Position numbers and translations under genes: made by a program. This document shows positions 9,976 through 18,784 of a DNA stretch of 64,000 nt, piece after piece (the first letter of the stretch is position 1; every line of letters begins with the position of its first letter). The notes beneath the pieces were generated by a model. It saw only the letters and a program-made list of their open reading frames with translations, did no database searches and had not been told where the DNA came from. The DNA comes from Micrococcales bacterium (GTDB taxonomy: Bacteria > Actinomycetota > Actinomycetes > Actinomycetales > Microbacteriaceae), in NCBI GenBank assembly GCA_017306245.1, contig JAFKIY010000002.1:209412-273411 (forward strand), given 5' to 3'.

Positions 9976-11101
9976 GGGCGACGGCCTCGGTGAGGGTGTC
10001 GGGCGCGCAGGCCAGGTTCAGGCGGGCGAAGCCGCGGCCGGGGTCGCCGAACGGCGGCCCGTTGCTGAGAGCCACCCTCGCGTGCTCGAGAATGTGGGCG
10101 GCCGGATCCTCGCCCCAGCCGAGCGCGGTGAAGTCGAGCCAGGCGAGATAGGTGGCCTGGGGCATCCGGTATTTCACCTCAGGCAACTGGGAATCAAGAA
10201 GGGTTGCGAATAGCCGCCGGTTCGCGTCGAGTGAGGCGATGATGCCGTCCAGCCATTCGCCGCCGTCGCGGTACCCGGCCACGCTCGCCTTCAGCCCGAG
10301 AAGGCTCGTGCGCCAATACACTTCGTCCGGCATGGACCCGACGATCGCCTCCTTCGGCTTGCCCGCGGTGACCATGAGGGCGCACTTGAGCCCCGCGAGG
10401 TTCCACGCCTTGCTCGCGGCGGTCACGCACACGCCGACTTCGCGGGCGGCATCCGACACCGAGAGGAAGGGGGTGAACTGGGAATCCGGGTACGTGAGCG
10501 GCCCGTGGATTTCGTCGCTCACTACCGTCGCCCCGTACTTTGCGGCCAGCTCGGCGACGGCGCGGAGCTCCTCTGCAGAGTGCGCTCGGCCGACGGGGTT
10601 GTGCGGGTTGCACAGCAGGTACGCTCGGGCGCCGGCCTTGAATGCCTCCTCGATCCCGGCGAGGTCGAGCGACCAGCCGGCGTCGATTCCGCCGGACAGC
10701 GGCACTTCGACGACGCACGCTCCCGACTCTGCGACGAGGTCGAAGAACGGGAAATACACGGGCGGATTGATGATGACGCCGTCGCCGGGTTTCGTCACGC
10801 GGCGGAGCGTCTCGACGATCGCGACCCCGACATCCGTCGTGGTCCACACCTGCGCGGGGTCGACGGTCCAACCCCAGCGAGCATCCGCAAACCTGGCGAA
10901 CGCCTCGGGAAGTTCGGAGGTGGGTGGCGTGTAGCCGGTGTCCGAGTTGCGGATGGCGGCCATGAGCGCGTCCTGGATGGGCGGCGCGAGCGGGAAGTCC
11001 GTTTCCGCGACGAACAGGGGGAGCACATCCTCCGGAAATATGCGCCATTTCACGCTTGAGCGCTGGCGGAGGAGGTTCATTGGGTCTGCGTGCACATCCA
11101 T
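9953..11101 (-). CDS. MalY/PatB-type PLP-dependent C-S lyase (putative cystathionine beta-lyase)
   Basis: This is a 382-residue fold-type I PLP enzyme of the MalY/PatB family, which cleaves cystathionine or other cysteine S-conjugates to pyruvate, ammonia and a thiol. The Schiff-base Lys lies in TAASKAWNLAGLK; CNPHNPVGRA and the N-terminal VAETDFPLAPPI are family hallmarks. The start is ATG 11101 (MDVHADPM). Longer forms would run into the divergent guaB3 gene, and a second ATG lies seven codons inside. Its last seven codons are formed by one arm of the 9894-9975 palindrome. It could alternatively be an aminotransferase, but the family pattern favours a lyase. Confidence 0.85.
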   Translation of the reverse strand: MDVHADPMNLLRQRSSVKWRIFPEDVLPLFVAETDFPLAPPIQDALMAAIRNSDTGYTPPTSELPEAFARFADARWGWTVDPAQVWTTTDVGVAIVETLRRVTKPGDGVIINPPVYFPFFDLVAESGACVVEVPLSGGIDAGWSLDLAGIEEAFKAGARAYLLCNPHNPVGRAHSAEELRAVAELAAKYGATVVSDEIHGPLTYPDSQFTPFLSVSDAAREVGVCVTAASKAWNLAGLKCALMVTAGKPKEAIVGSMPDEVYWRTSLLGLKASVAGYRDGGEWLDGIIASLDANRRLFATLLDSQLPEVKYRMPQATYLAWLDFTALGWGEDPAAHILEHARVALSNGPPFGDPGRGFARLNLACAPDTLTEAVARLSSFRR

Positions 11102-11153
11102 ACCCCCAGCTTGCCATCTTGTGTGTTTCGAAATGGTGGGGAGGCCGGGAAGA

Positions 11154-11159
11154 TAGGCT
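11154..11159 (+). promoter_or_regulatory. Leaderless -10 box (TAGGCT) of guaB3
   Basis: TAGGCT ends exactly 6 bases before the GTG start at 11166 and there is no Shine-Dalgarno sequence. The transcript should begin at or next to the start codon. Confidence 0.6.
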
Positions 11160-11165
11160 GGGTTT

Positions 11166-12284
11166 GTGAGTGATATCGAGATCGGACGATCCAAACGCGG
11201 TCGACGGGTTTTCGCGTTCGACGACATCGCGATCGTCCCGAACCGGCGCACGCGCGACCCGGAGGACGTCTCCGTGAGCTGGACGATCGACGCGTACCAG
11301 TTCGAAATTCCGGTGCTCGCGGCCCCCATGGACTCTGTGGTGTCGCCGGAGACAGCGATCCTCATCGGAAAGCTCGGCGGTCTCGGCGTACTGAATCTGG
11401 AAGGTCTGTGGACCAGGTACGAGAACCCGACGCCGCTGCTCAAGGAAATCAGCGAGCTTCCGGCCGACCAGGCGACAAAGCGCATGCAGGCGATCTACAA
11501 GGAGCCGGTCAAGCCGGAACTTGTGACGAGTCGGCTCGCCGAAATTCGCGCTGCGGGCGTCACCGTCGCTGGCGCACTGTCCCCCCAGCGCACCCAGGAG
11601 CTGTATAAGACCGTCGTTGAGGCGGGCGTCGACCTGTTCGTGATCCGCGGCACGACCGTGAGCGCGGAGCACGTGTCCCAAAACCAGGAACCGCTCAACC
11701 TCAAGAAGTTCATCTATGAGCTCGACGTGCCGGTGATCGTCGGCGGAGCGGCCGGGTACACCCCCGCGCTGCACCTCATGCGCACCGGGGCGGCCGGCGT
11801 TCTCGTCGGCTTCGGCGGCGGTGCAGCGTCGACGACGCGCGCGAGCCTCGGCATCCATGCCCCGATGGCGACGGCGGTGGCGGATGTCGCGGGCGCGAGG
11901 CGCGACTACCTCGACGAGTCCGGCGGACGTTACGTGCACGTCATCGCGGATGGCGGGCTGGGCAGCTCCGGTGACATCGTGAAGGCGATCTCCGTCGGCG
12001 CGGACGCCGTCATGCTCGGCAGCGCGCTCGCGAGAGCGACCGAAGCTCCGGGCCGCGGCAAGCACTGGGGCGCCGAAGCGCACCACTCGGAACTTCCCCG
12101 CGGCAACCGGGTCGACGTCGGGTCGGTGGCACCGCTTGAGCAGATTCTGTTCGGCCCGGCCGAAGTCGCGGATGCGACGGTCAACCTCATTGGCGCGTTG
12201 AAGCGCTCCATGGCGACAACCGGGTATTCGGACCTCAAAGAGTTTCAGCGGGTCGAGGTCGTCCTCTCCCCGTACCACGCGTAA
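11166..12284 (+). CDS. guaB3: GuaB3 family IMP dehydrogenase-related protein
   Basis: This 372-residue TIM-barrel protein resembles IMP dehydrogenase but lacks the CBS module, as GuaB3 family members do. Barrel landmarks are AAPMDSV, VGGAAGYTPALHLM, HVIADGGLGSSGD and the phosphate-site GADAVMLGSALA. The segment that in GuaB carries the catalytic Cys (ICTTR) reads AASTTR here, with Ser222 in the Cys position, so ordinary covalent IMP oxidation is doubtful. The start is the GTG at 11166, served by a leaderless -10 box. glpD follows 8 bases later. Its role in purine metabolism remains uncertain. Confidence 0.88.
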   Translation: MSDIEIGRSKRGRRVFAFDDIAIVPNRRTRDPEDVSVSWTIDAYQFEIPVLAAPMDSVVSPETAILIGKLGGLGVLNLEGLWTRYENPTPLLKEISELPADQATKRMQAIYKEPVKPELVTSRLAEIRAAGVTVAGALSPQRTQELYKTVVEAGVDLFVIRGTTVSAEHVSQNQEPLNLKKFIYELDVPVIVGGAAGYTPALHLMRTGAAGVLVGFGGGAASTTRASLGIHAPMATAVADVAGARRDYLDESGGRYVHVIADGGLGSSGDIVKAISVGADAVMLGSALARATEAPGRGKHWGAEAHHSELPRGNRVDVGSVAPLEQILFGPAEVADATVNLIGALKRSMATTGYSDLKEFQRVEVVLSPYHA

Positions 12285-12292
12285 GGACATCG

Positions 12293-14020
12293 ATGGCGAA
12301 GAAGACGGTCACCCGTTCCTCCCGGCTTGGCCCGGCAGAGCGCTCGGCGGCGATCACCGCCCTGAAGGAGAAGGAACTCGACATCCTCGTCGTGGGCGGC
12401 GGCATCGTCGGCACCGGGAGCGCGATGGATGCGGTCACCCGCGGTTTGCGCGTCGGCATGGTGGAGGCGCGTGACTGGGGCAGCGGCACATCCAGCCGGT
12501 CGTCGAAGCTCGTGCACGGCGGCATCCGATACCTGGAGCAGCTGAACTTCCGCCTCGTGCGGGAGGCGCTCATCGAACGCGGACTCCTGTTGCAGCGGAT
12601 AGCCCCGCACCTGGTTCGGCCGGTTCGGTTTCTCTACCCGCTGAAGACCCCGATCATCGAACGCCTCTACATTGGCGCCGGGATGCTCCTGTACGACCTG
12701 TTCAGTTACAGCGGGGGCCGCCCGCCCGGCGTTCCGCACCACCGCCACCTGAGCAAGCGGCAGGTGCACAAACTCATGCCGAGCCTGCGCGACGATGCGC
12801 TCGTCGGCGGCATCACCTATTACGACGCCCAGGTGGATGACGCCCGCTACGTGTCGAGCTTGGCCCGCACCGCATCCTTCTACGGCGCGCACGTGGCGAG
12901 CCGGGTGCGCGTCGAGGGGTTCCTCAAGGTCGGCGAGCGCGTTGTTGGAGTGCAGGCGCACGACCTGCTGACCGGTGAGCGTTTCGACATCAGGGCTCGC
13001 CAGGTGGTGAACGCGACCGGCGTCTGGACGGATGACACCCAGGCCATGGTGGGTGAGCGCGGCCAGTTCAAGGTTCGGGCGTCGAAGGGTGTCCACCTCG
13101 TTGTGCCGCGGGACAGGTTCCAGTCCAAGGTGGGCCTGCTGCTGCGCACCGAGAAAAGCGTGCTGTTCGTCATCCCGTGGGGCAGGCACTGGCTCATCGG
13201 CACGACGGACACCGACTGGAACCTGGACAAGGCGCATCCTGCCGCGACCGCCGCCGACATCGACTACCTGCTGAAGCACGTGAACAAGGTCATCAACGTA
13301 CCGCTCACCCGGGAGGATGTGGAGGGCGTGTACGCGGGCCTTCGCCCCCTGCTCGCCGGGGAGAGCGACGAAACGTCGAAGCTGTCGCGCGAACACATCG
13401 TCGCCCACAGCGTGCCGGGTCTCGTCGTGATTGCCGGCGGCAAGTGGACGACCTATCGCGTGATGGCGAAGGATGCGATCGACGAGGCGGTCGCCGCGCT
13501 CGACGGACGGGTCCCCGAGAGCACCACCGAGGACATCGCGCTGCTCGGCGCAGAGGGCTACCAGGCCGCGTGGAACAAGCGGGCCAAGATCGCGAGGGCA
13601 TTCGGCGTGCACAAGGTGCGCATCGAGCACCTGTTGAACCGGTACGGGACGATGACGGATGAGCTGCTCGATCTGATCCGAGCTCGCCCGGAGCTGGGGC
13701 ATCCGCTCCCCGGTGCCGACGACTATCTGGAGGCCGAGGTGGTATACGCGGCGACCCATGAGGGTGCTCTGCACCTGGATGATGTGCTTGCGCGCCGCAC
13801 CCGCATCTCGATCGAAGCGTGGGATCGCGGGGTCTCTGCGGCGCCCGTTGCCGCGCGGCTCATGGGCGAGGTGCTCGGTTGGGACGACGCGCGGGTGAAG
13901 CGGGAGGTCGCGTTCTACCTGAAGCGGGTGACCGCCGAACGGGAAAGCCAGGAGCAGATGAGTGACGCTGCGGCCGATCGGGTTCGGCTGGAAGCACCCG
14001 ATATCTCCATCGAGAACTAG
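12293..14020 (+). CDS. glpD: Aerobic glycerol-3-phosphate dehydrogenase
   Basis: This 575-residue FAD flavoprotein oxidises glycerol-3-phosphate to dihydroxyacetone phosphate and passes electrons to the quinone pool at the inner membrane face. The dinucleotide fold VGGGIVGTG lies near residue 37, followed by GSGTSSRSSKLVHGGIRYLE, the diagnostic GlpD block. LIGTTDTDW and the GGKWTTYRVMAKDA stretch are also family features. The start ATG has AAGGA eight bases upstream. It lies 8 bases after guaB3 and 2 bases before the SURF1 gene, so the three form one transcription unit. Confidence 0.95.
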   Translation: MAKKTVTRSSRLGPAERSAAITALKEKELDILVVGGGIVGTGSAMDAVTRGLRVGMVEARDWGSGTSSRSSKLVHGGIRYLEQLNFRLVREALIERGLLLQRIAPHLVRPVRFLYPLKTPIIERLYIGAGMLLYDLFSYSGGRPPGVPHHRHLSKRQVHKLMPSLRDDALVGGITYYDAQVDDARYVSSLARTASFYGAHVASRVRVEGFLKVGERVVGVQAHDLLTGERFDIRARQVVNATGVWTDDTQAMVGERGQFKVRASKGVHLVVPRDRFQSKVGLLLRTEKSVLFVIPWGRHWLIGTTDTDWNLDKAHPAATAADIDYLLKHVNKVINVPLTREDVEGVYAGLRPLLAGESDETSKLSREHIVAHSVPGLVVIAGGKWTTYRVMAKDAIDEAVAALDGRVPESTTEDIALLGAEGYQAAWNKRAKIARAFGVHKVRIEHLLNRYGTMTDELLDLIRARPELGHPLPGADDYLEAEVVYAATHEGALHLDDVLARRTRISIEAWDRGVSAAPVAARLMGEVLGWDDARVKREVAFYLKRVTAERESQEQMSDAAADRVRLEAPDISIEN

Positions 14021-14022
14021 TC

Positions 14023-14757
14023 GTGCTCCGAATTGCGCTCAGGCCGCGCTGGATCGCGGCGCTCGTGCTGGCGCTGGCGGTGGCCGCCGGATTCGCGCTG
14101 CTCTCCCAGTGGCAGCTGTCGCGCAGCGTGAGCACAGGAACCGTCGTGGAGCGGCCGACCGAAACCACCCTTCCGCTGAGCGAGGTGGCGACGCCGCAGC
14201 AACCGCTCATGGCGACGGCGGATGGCCAGCGGGTGAGCGTGAGCGGACATTTCGTCCCGGGCGACAACCTGGTGCTGAGCGACCGCTACAACGGCGGCGC
14301 ACCCGGCTACTGGGTGGTCGCGCACTTCGCCACGGGGGGTGCGGGCGTTGCCGTGGCGCTCGGCTGGACGCCGTCGAAGGACGAGGCGCATCGGGCGGCC
14401 GCCGCGTTCGATGGCGGGGAGTCCACGGTATCCGGGCGCCTCGTCGCGGATGAGGGCCCGCAGACCGGCGACTTCCAGTCGGGTGCGCTCACCACGCTGT
14501 CGATGGCGGCCATGGTGAACCTGTGGTCGGAGGTCGATCCCGGCGGGGTGTACAACGGGTACATTGTCGCGAACACCCCGGTCGCCGGACTGGAGAAAAT
14601 CGACTCGCCGAGGCCGAGCCAGGAGGTCGAATTGAACTGGCTCAACCTGTTTTACGCGGCCGAATGGGTGATTTTTGCGGGGTTTGCCGTCTTCCTCTGG
14701 TGGCGCCTCGTACGGGACGTGTGGGAGAGGGAACAAACCCCGGCTTCCGTAGACTAG
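14023..14757 (+). CDS. SURF1 family protein (cytochrome oxidase assembly)
   Basis: This 244-residue membrane protein has one transmembrane helix at each end (residues about 8-30 and 208-228) and a large external domain between, the SURF1 layout. Family motifs include the SQWQLSR segment after the first helix and the GAPGYWVVAHF region. SURF1 proteins assist heme a3 insertion or assembly of cytochrome c oxidase. The GTG start at 14023 lies 2 bases after the glpD stop, indicating re-initiation. The C-terminus contains the -10 box of the next gene. Confidence 0.87.
   Translation: MLRIALRPRWIAALVLALAVAAGFALLSQWQLSRSVSTGTVVERPTETTLPLSEVATPQQPLMATADGQRVSVSGHFVPGDNLVLSDRYNGGAPGYWVVAHFATGGAGVAVALGWTPSKDEAHRAAAAFDGGESTVSGRLVADEGPQTGDFQSGALTTLSMAAMVNLWSEVDPGGVYNGYIVANTPVAGLEKIDSPRPSQEVELNWLNLFYAAEWVIFAGFAVFLWWRLVRDVWEREQTPASVD
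14750..14755 (+). promoter_or_regulatory. Leaderless -10 box (TAGACT) of the DUF3817 gene
   Basis: TAGACT lies inside the last codons of the SURF1 gene and ends 6 bases before the ATG at 14762. Confidence 0.6.
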
Positions 14758-14761
14758 AGGC

Positions 14762-15178
14762 ATGCTTCAACTGCCCCGATCCGCCGACATCCCCCGCATT
14801 CGCAAGACCCTCGCGGTGTACAAGGTTTCCGCGATCGTGACCGGATCCTTCCTTCTCCTCCTGTGCCTGATGATGGTGTTCCGCTACGGGTTCGGCGTCG
14901 ACATCGAGCTTGGCGGCCCCGGCGGGTTCCTCGCCCTCACGCCGAAGGACTGGATTGTGGCGGTGAACCTGTCCACGGTCATCCTCATCGTCCACGGCTG
15001 GCTCTACGTCATTTACCTTGCGTGCGACTTCGTGCTGTGGCGCCTCCTGGGTTGGACGTTCGGCCGATTCCTTCTCATCGCGCTCGGTGGAATCGTTCCG
15101 CTGTTGTCGTTCTTCTACGAGCGCAGCGTCCCGCGACGGGTGAACGCTGCTCTTGACGCAGTGGAGGTGCCTGCGTGA
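14762..15178 (+). CDS. DUF3817 family integral membrane protein
   Basis: This 138-residue protein has three predicted membrane helices (about 22-42, 66-88, 98-117) and short charged ends. It matches the pattern of the actinobacterial DUF3817 family, whose function is unknown. It sits directly upstream of guaA, whose GTG start overlaps its stop (GTGA, 15175-15178), so the two are translationally coupled. The gene has its own probable leaderless promoter at 14750. The placement next to guaA does not by itself reveal a role. Confidence 0.8.
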   Translation: MLQLPRSADIPRIRKTLAVYKVSAIVTGSFLLLLCLMMVFRYGFGVDIELGGPGGFLALTPKDWIVAVNLSTVILIVHGWLYVIYLACDFVLWRLLGWTFGRFLLIALGGIVPLLSFFYERSVPRRVNAALDAVEVPA

Positions 15179-16743
15179 CCCAGTCCGGCCCGGTTCTCGT
15201 CGTCGACTTCGGGGCACAGTATGCGCAACTCATTGCGCGTCGGGTTCGCGAGGCGAACGTGTATTCGGAGATTGTGCCGCACACGGTCACGGCGGCGGAG
15301 ATCGCCGAGCGGCGGCCGTCCGCCGTGATTCTGAGCGGAGGGCCATCCAGCGTGTATGAGGCGGGTTCGCCCGAGTTCGATTCCGGAATTCTGGAACTCG
15401 GCGTTCCGATCCTCGGTATTTGCTACGGGTTTCAGATGATGGCGAAGCAGCTTGGCGGCGAGGTCGCCAGAACGGGCCTTCGCGAGTACGGGGCGACGGA
15501 TGTCCGGCTCGCGGGCGACGGCGGCACCCTGATGTCCGGGCAGCCGACCGCGCAAACCGCGTGGATGAGCCACGGCGATTCCGTCGCGGCTGCGCCGGAC
15601 GGTTTCACCGTGCTCGCGTCAACAACGTCGACGCCGGTCGCGGCGTTCGCGAGCGACGAGCGCAAGCTGTACGGCGTGCAGTGGCATCCGGAGGTAAAGC
15701 ACTCGGAGTTCGGCCAGTGCGTGCTCGAGAACTTCCTGCACAACGCGGCGGGGATTCCCGCGGAGTGGACGAGCGGCAGCATCATCACCGAGCAGGTTGA
15801 GCGCATCCGGGAGCAGGTAGGCGGCGCTCGCGTGATTTGCGGGCTGTCCGGCGGCGTGGATTCCGCTGTGGCCGCGGCGATCGTGCACGAGGCGGTCGGC
15901 GACCAGCTCACCTGCATTTTCGTGGACCACGGCCTCCTGCGGCAGGATGAGCGCCGCCAGGTTGAGGAGGACTTCGTCGCCTCGACCGGCGTGCGCCTTG
16001 TCACGGTGGATGCTGTGGACCAGTTCCTTGACGCCCTGGCCGGGGTGACCGACCCGGAGGCCAAACGCAAAATCATCGGGCGGGAATTCATCCGCTGCTT
16101 CGAGAGCGCCGCCGAGGCGCTCGTACTCGAGGCGAAGGCGGAAGGTGAAGGTATTCGGTTCCTCGTGCAGGGCACGCTGTATCCGGACGTCGTGGAGTCT
16201 GGCGGCGGTTCGGGCACCGCGAACATCAAGAGCCATCACAACGTGGGCGGCCTGCCGGAGGACATGCAGTTCGAGCTCGTGGAGCCCCTGCGCACGCTGT
16301 TCAAGGACGAGGTGCGGGCGGTCGGTCGAGAGCTCGGGCTGCCGGACGGCATCGTTTCGCGGCAGCCGTTTCCTGGTCCCGGGCTCGGCATCCGCATCGT
16401 CGGCGAGGTCACGCGCGAGCGCCTCGAACTGTTGCGGCACGCGGATGCGATTGCTCGCGCCGAGTTGACGGCGGCGGGCCTCGACGCGGAAATCTGGCAG
16501 TGCCCTGTCGTGCTGCTCGCGGATGTGCGCTCGGTGGGCGTCCAGGGTGACGGTCGCACGTACGGCCACCCGATCGTGCTGCGGCCGGTGTCGTCGGAGG
16601 ATGCGATGACGGCGGACTGGTCGCGACTGCCTTATGACGTGCTCGCCCGAATCTCGAATCGGATCACAAACGAGGTGGACGGTGTGAATCGCGTCGTGCT
16701 CGACGTGACATCGAAGCCCCCTGGCACCATCGAATGGGAGTGA
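15175..16743 (+). CDS. guaA: GMP synthase (glutamine-hydrolysing)
   Basis: This 522-residue enzyme aminates XMP to GMP using glutamine and ATP. The N-terminal class I amidotransferase has its nucleophile at Cys83 (GICYGFQMM) and the WHPE dyad near residue 166. The ATP pyrophosphatase P-loop [10 protein letters not shown] follows near residue 223, and the C-terminal dimerisation domain ends in [11 protein letters not shown], the canonical GuaA tail. The GTG start overlaps the upstream stop by 4 bases. With guaB at 5761 it completes GMP synthesis from IMP. Confidence 0.97.
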   Translation: MTQSGPVLVVDFGAQYAQLIARRVREANVYSEIVPHTVTAAEIAERRPSAVILSGGPSSVYEAGSPEFDSGILELGVPILGICYGFQMMAKQLGGEVARTGLREYGATDVRLAGDGGTLMSGQPTAQTAWMSHGDSVAAAPDGFTVLASTTSTPVAAFASDERKLYGVQWHPEVKHSEFGQCVLENFLHNAAGIPAEWTSGSIITEQVERIREQVGGARVICGLSGGVDSAVAAAIVHEAVGDQLTCIFVDHGLLRQDERRQVEEDFVASTGVRLVTVDAVDQFLDALAGVTDPEAKRKIIGREFIRCFESAAEALVLEAKAEGEGIRFLVQGTLYPDVVESGGGSGTANIKSHHNVGGLPEDMQFELVEPLRTLFKDEVRAVGRELGLPDGIVSRQPFPGPGLGIRIVGEVTRERLELLRHADAIARAELTAAGLDAEIWQCPVVLLADVRSVGVQGDGRTYGHPIVLRPVSSEDAMTADWSRLPYDVLARISNRITNEVDGVNRVVLDVTSKPPGTIEWE

Positions 16744-16791
16744 AAACGCAGAGCGGCGAAGGCCATTTCTGGCCTTCGCGCGTTTTCACTC
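16738..16791 (+). terminator. Two-part hairpin after guaA
   Basis: A perfect 12-bp outer stem (GAGTGAAAACGC, 16738-16749, with 16780-16791) encloses an inner 8-bp stem GAAGGCCA (16758-16765 with 16770-16777). It begins inside the last codons of guaA. There is no T run, so it may work with Rho or bidirectionally with the convergent gene ending at 17027. Confidence 0.65.
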
Positions 16792-17026
16792 CGAGGCCGT
16801 CTCGGCCGAGGGCGCAGAGCGGCGAAACGTGTTGGTTCGGACGAACGGGCATGCCGAGGCGCACACTCTCGTCCGCTTGACGCGGATTCGCGCTGTGCGG
16901 ACTCTCTGCCCAACGCCGTCACTGGATTCGTGTCGTCGACGGACCGCGACGTGCAACTTCTCCTGAGCCGTGAGTTCGGAACAGAGCGGGACTAGCCAGA
17001 CATCCGCCCTGCCCTAATCCGCCCGC

Positions 17027-17839
17027 TTAGTTGCGCAGGATCGCGAGCAGACGCAGGATCTCCAGGTACAGCCAGATGACGGTGACCATGATGCCGAACG
17101 CGGCCGTCCAACCGTATACGCGCGGCGCGCCCCGAGTCACACCCGTCTTGATGTTGTCGAAGTCGAGCACGAGCGAGTACGCGGCGAGCAGAATCACCAG
17201 TATGCCGAGGATCAGCCCAAGTGGAATCCCGAAGATCTCGGCACTGCGCATCCCGAACGGCTGGTTGTTGACGCCGGTCACCATCAGGATGAGATTCAGG
17301 ACCGAGAATGCGAGGTAGCCGACCATGGCGATCAGGAAAACCTTCGTCGCCTTCTTGGATGCGCGCACCTTGCCGCTCGCGAAGAGGGCGAGCGTGACGC
17401 CAATCACGACCAGCGTGCCGAGAACCGCCTGGATGGCGATTCCCGAATACAGGGTTTCGAAGAAGTTGGTCACGCCACCGACGAAAACGCCCTCCACGGC
17501 GGCGTAGATGAGAATCAGCGCGGGCGACGGCTTCTTCTTGAAGATGTTGATGAGCGCGAGCACGAATCCGACGATCATGGCCGGCAGGAACAGCGCGGGC
17601 AGCATCCAGCCGACGACGGCGCCGCCGAGGAGGATCGCGAAACTGAAGACGATCTTGATGATCGTGTCTTCGTAGCTCATCCGGTCCGTCTGCGCGGGCG
17701 TGGCCGACGGTTGCGAATACAGTTCCGTCAACTGCTGGGCGGTGAGATCTCCCGTGGCCGGACGCGAAAGCTGGGCGGCTTTGGTCGCGCTCGCGGAGAA
17801 CGCGGGCGAGTTGGTGAATACCGGATTCGATGACGCCAT
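17027..17839 (-). CDS. Bax inhibitor-1/YccA family membrane protein
   Basis: This 270-residue protein has a polar N-terminus of about 60 residues and then seven closely spaced membrane helices, the pattern of the actinobacterial branch of the Bax inhibitor-1/YccA family. Conserved features include the YAAVEGVFVGGVT segment between helices and the LDFDNIKTGV stretch before the last helix. Members of the superfamily act as pH-sensitive calcium leak channels or modulate membrane protease FtsH, but the role of this branch is not established. It is convergent with guaA. The start ATG has AGGAA upstream. Confidence 0.88.
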   Translation of the reverse strand: MASSNPVFTNSPAFSASATKAAQLSRPATGDLTAQQLTELYSQPSATPAQTDRMSYEDTIIKIVFSFAILLGGAVVGWMLPALFLPAMIVGFVLALINIFKKKPSPALILIYAAVEGVFVGGVTNFFETLYSGIAIQAVLGTLVVIGVTLALFASGKVRASKKATKVFLIAMVGYLAFSVLNLILMVTGVNNQPFGMRSAEIFGIPLGLILGILVILLAAYSLVLDFDNIKTGVTRGAPRVYGWTAAFGIMVTVIWLYLEILRLLAILRN

Positions 17840-17878
17840 GGGTTCCTCATTCTTTCGGGGGAATCGCTTGGAGCCAAT

Positions 17879-18391
17879 CTAACCCGAAATGACTGTGGAT
17901 CTGCCCGACATCGCGGCGAGCGAACGTGCCAGCCACGCCGCACCAGTGAGCGCGGCGCCGGAAATCGACAGCACGACAACCCCCCAGCCGTAGTCCGGGA
18001 AAGTCTGGGACAGCACGGCGGCCACCAGCAGCGGCACCACCACCGTCAGGTAGCTGACAAGAGGTCGCTGGCGAAGGAGCAGCCACGCGGCGAACGGGAA
18101 TACGAGGAAAACCGTGGCGGGCGCACCGTTCAGGAGGACGATCGTCGTCAGTGCGCCGATGCCTGCACCGAGTATCCGCCGCCATCCCACCCCGGGGAGG
18201 ATGCACCACCCGGTGGTGTGGGCGAACAGGCCCAGCGGCAGGACCACCAGAGAGTAGGCGGAGGTGAGCTGGACGAGCGCGCCGCCCGCAAAAATCAGGG
18301 CAACGCCCGCAGCGTACCTGGCGGTGTAGGACCCCCACCGCAACGGAAGCCGTGACGCAGGTTCGCGCCACTTCGGGCGTGATTCAGGCAT
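17879..18391 (-). CDS. Hypothetical multi-pass membrane protein
   Basis: This 170-residue protein was not recognised. It has a basic, Pro-rich N-terminus (PESRPKWREPASR) and then five to six hydrophobic segments covering most of the rest. The ATG at 18391 is chosen because it overlaps the 3' end of the upstream zinc-ribbon gene by 8 bases; longer forms would read further into that gene. Hydrophobicity and GC-rich third positions support this frame over the overlapping minus-strand frame, which would give an Arg-rich, non-membrane product. The coupling suggests a shared function with the zinc-ribbon protein. Confidence 0.65.
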   Translation of the reverse strand: MPESRPKWREPASRLPLRWGSYTARYAAGVALIFAGGALVQLTSAYSLVVLPLGLFAHTTGWCILPGVGWRRILGAGIGALTTIVLLNGAPATVFLVFPFAAWLLLRQRPLVSYLTVVVPLLVAAVLSQTFPDYGWGVVVLSISGAALTGAAWLARSLAAMSGRSTVISG

Positions 18392-18740
18392 TCGAGGCGT
18401 AGATCTGTACCGCCGCATAGATGATGAGAACCAGGCCGAGTGCGCCCATCGCAACGCCCACCCAGAACCCTGCGCCGTATTTCGAGGTCATCGACTCTGC
18501 AGGGTCGGGCGGAAGTGCCGTGGATGGCGCCGGTACCGGAAGCGAGGCTGCGCCGGACTTCGCGGGCGAAGGAAGCCCCGCCGCGGCCAGCGGGTCCAAA
18601 CGGTTCGATGACCGGGAAGCCACGGATGAGCTCAGGATTGCGGCGCTGCGTTCAGCCGAATGCAGCGTGGGCCGGCCGCAGTAGATGCAGAATTTCCAGC
18701 GCGAGGCCAGTTCGCGGCCGCAACTCTCGCAACTGTCCAT
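18384..18740 (-). CDS. Zinc-ribbon protein with C-terminal membrane anchor
   Basis: This 118-residue protein begins with a zinc ribbon (CESCGRELASRWKFCIYCGRP, two CxxC knuckles at about residues 4-7 and 18-21). A long Ala/Pro/Ser-rich linker follows, then one transmembrane helix near the C-terminus (FWVGVAMGALGLVLIIYAAVQIY). The start is ATG 18740, with TAATCT 8 bases upstream on the minus strand as a possible -10 box for a short or absent leader. Function is unknown; such ribbons often mediate protein contacts at the membrane. It is divergent from the glycerophosphodiesterase gene and overlaps the next membrane gene. Confidence 0.72.
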   Translation of the reverse strand: MDSCESCGRELASRWKFCIYCGRPTLHSAERSAAILSSSVASRSSNRLDPLAAAGLPSPAKSGAASLPVPAPSTALPPDPAESMTSKYGAGFWVGVAMGALGLVLIIYAAVQIYASNA

Positions 18741-18772
18741 AATCAAGCAGATTACCAACAGTCGGCATCGCG

Positions 18773-18778
18773 TAGCGT
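18773..18778 (+). promoter_or_regulatory. Leaderless -10 box (TAGCGT) of the glycerophosphodiesterase gene
   Basis: TAGCGT ends 6 bases before the GTG start at 18785, and no Shine-Dalgarno sequence is present. Confidence 0.6.
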
Positions 18779-18784
18779 TGCAGT

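Noticed and set aside
10194..12290. Minus-strand open frame of 698 codons across the lyase and guaB3 genes
   Set aside because: It is a shadow frame of the lyase and guaB3 genes; its composition is not protein-like.
14642..15217. Minus-strand frame of 191 codons opposite the DUF3817 gene
   Set aside because: The plus-strand frame is a membrane protein coupled to guaA; the reverse frame is all charged residues.
17847..18371. Alternative minus-strand frame overlapping the small membrane protein at 17879-18391
   Set aside because: It gives an Arg/Cys-rich product, whereas the other frame encodes regular membrane helices and is coupled to the upstream gene.
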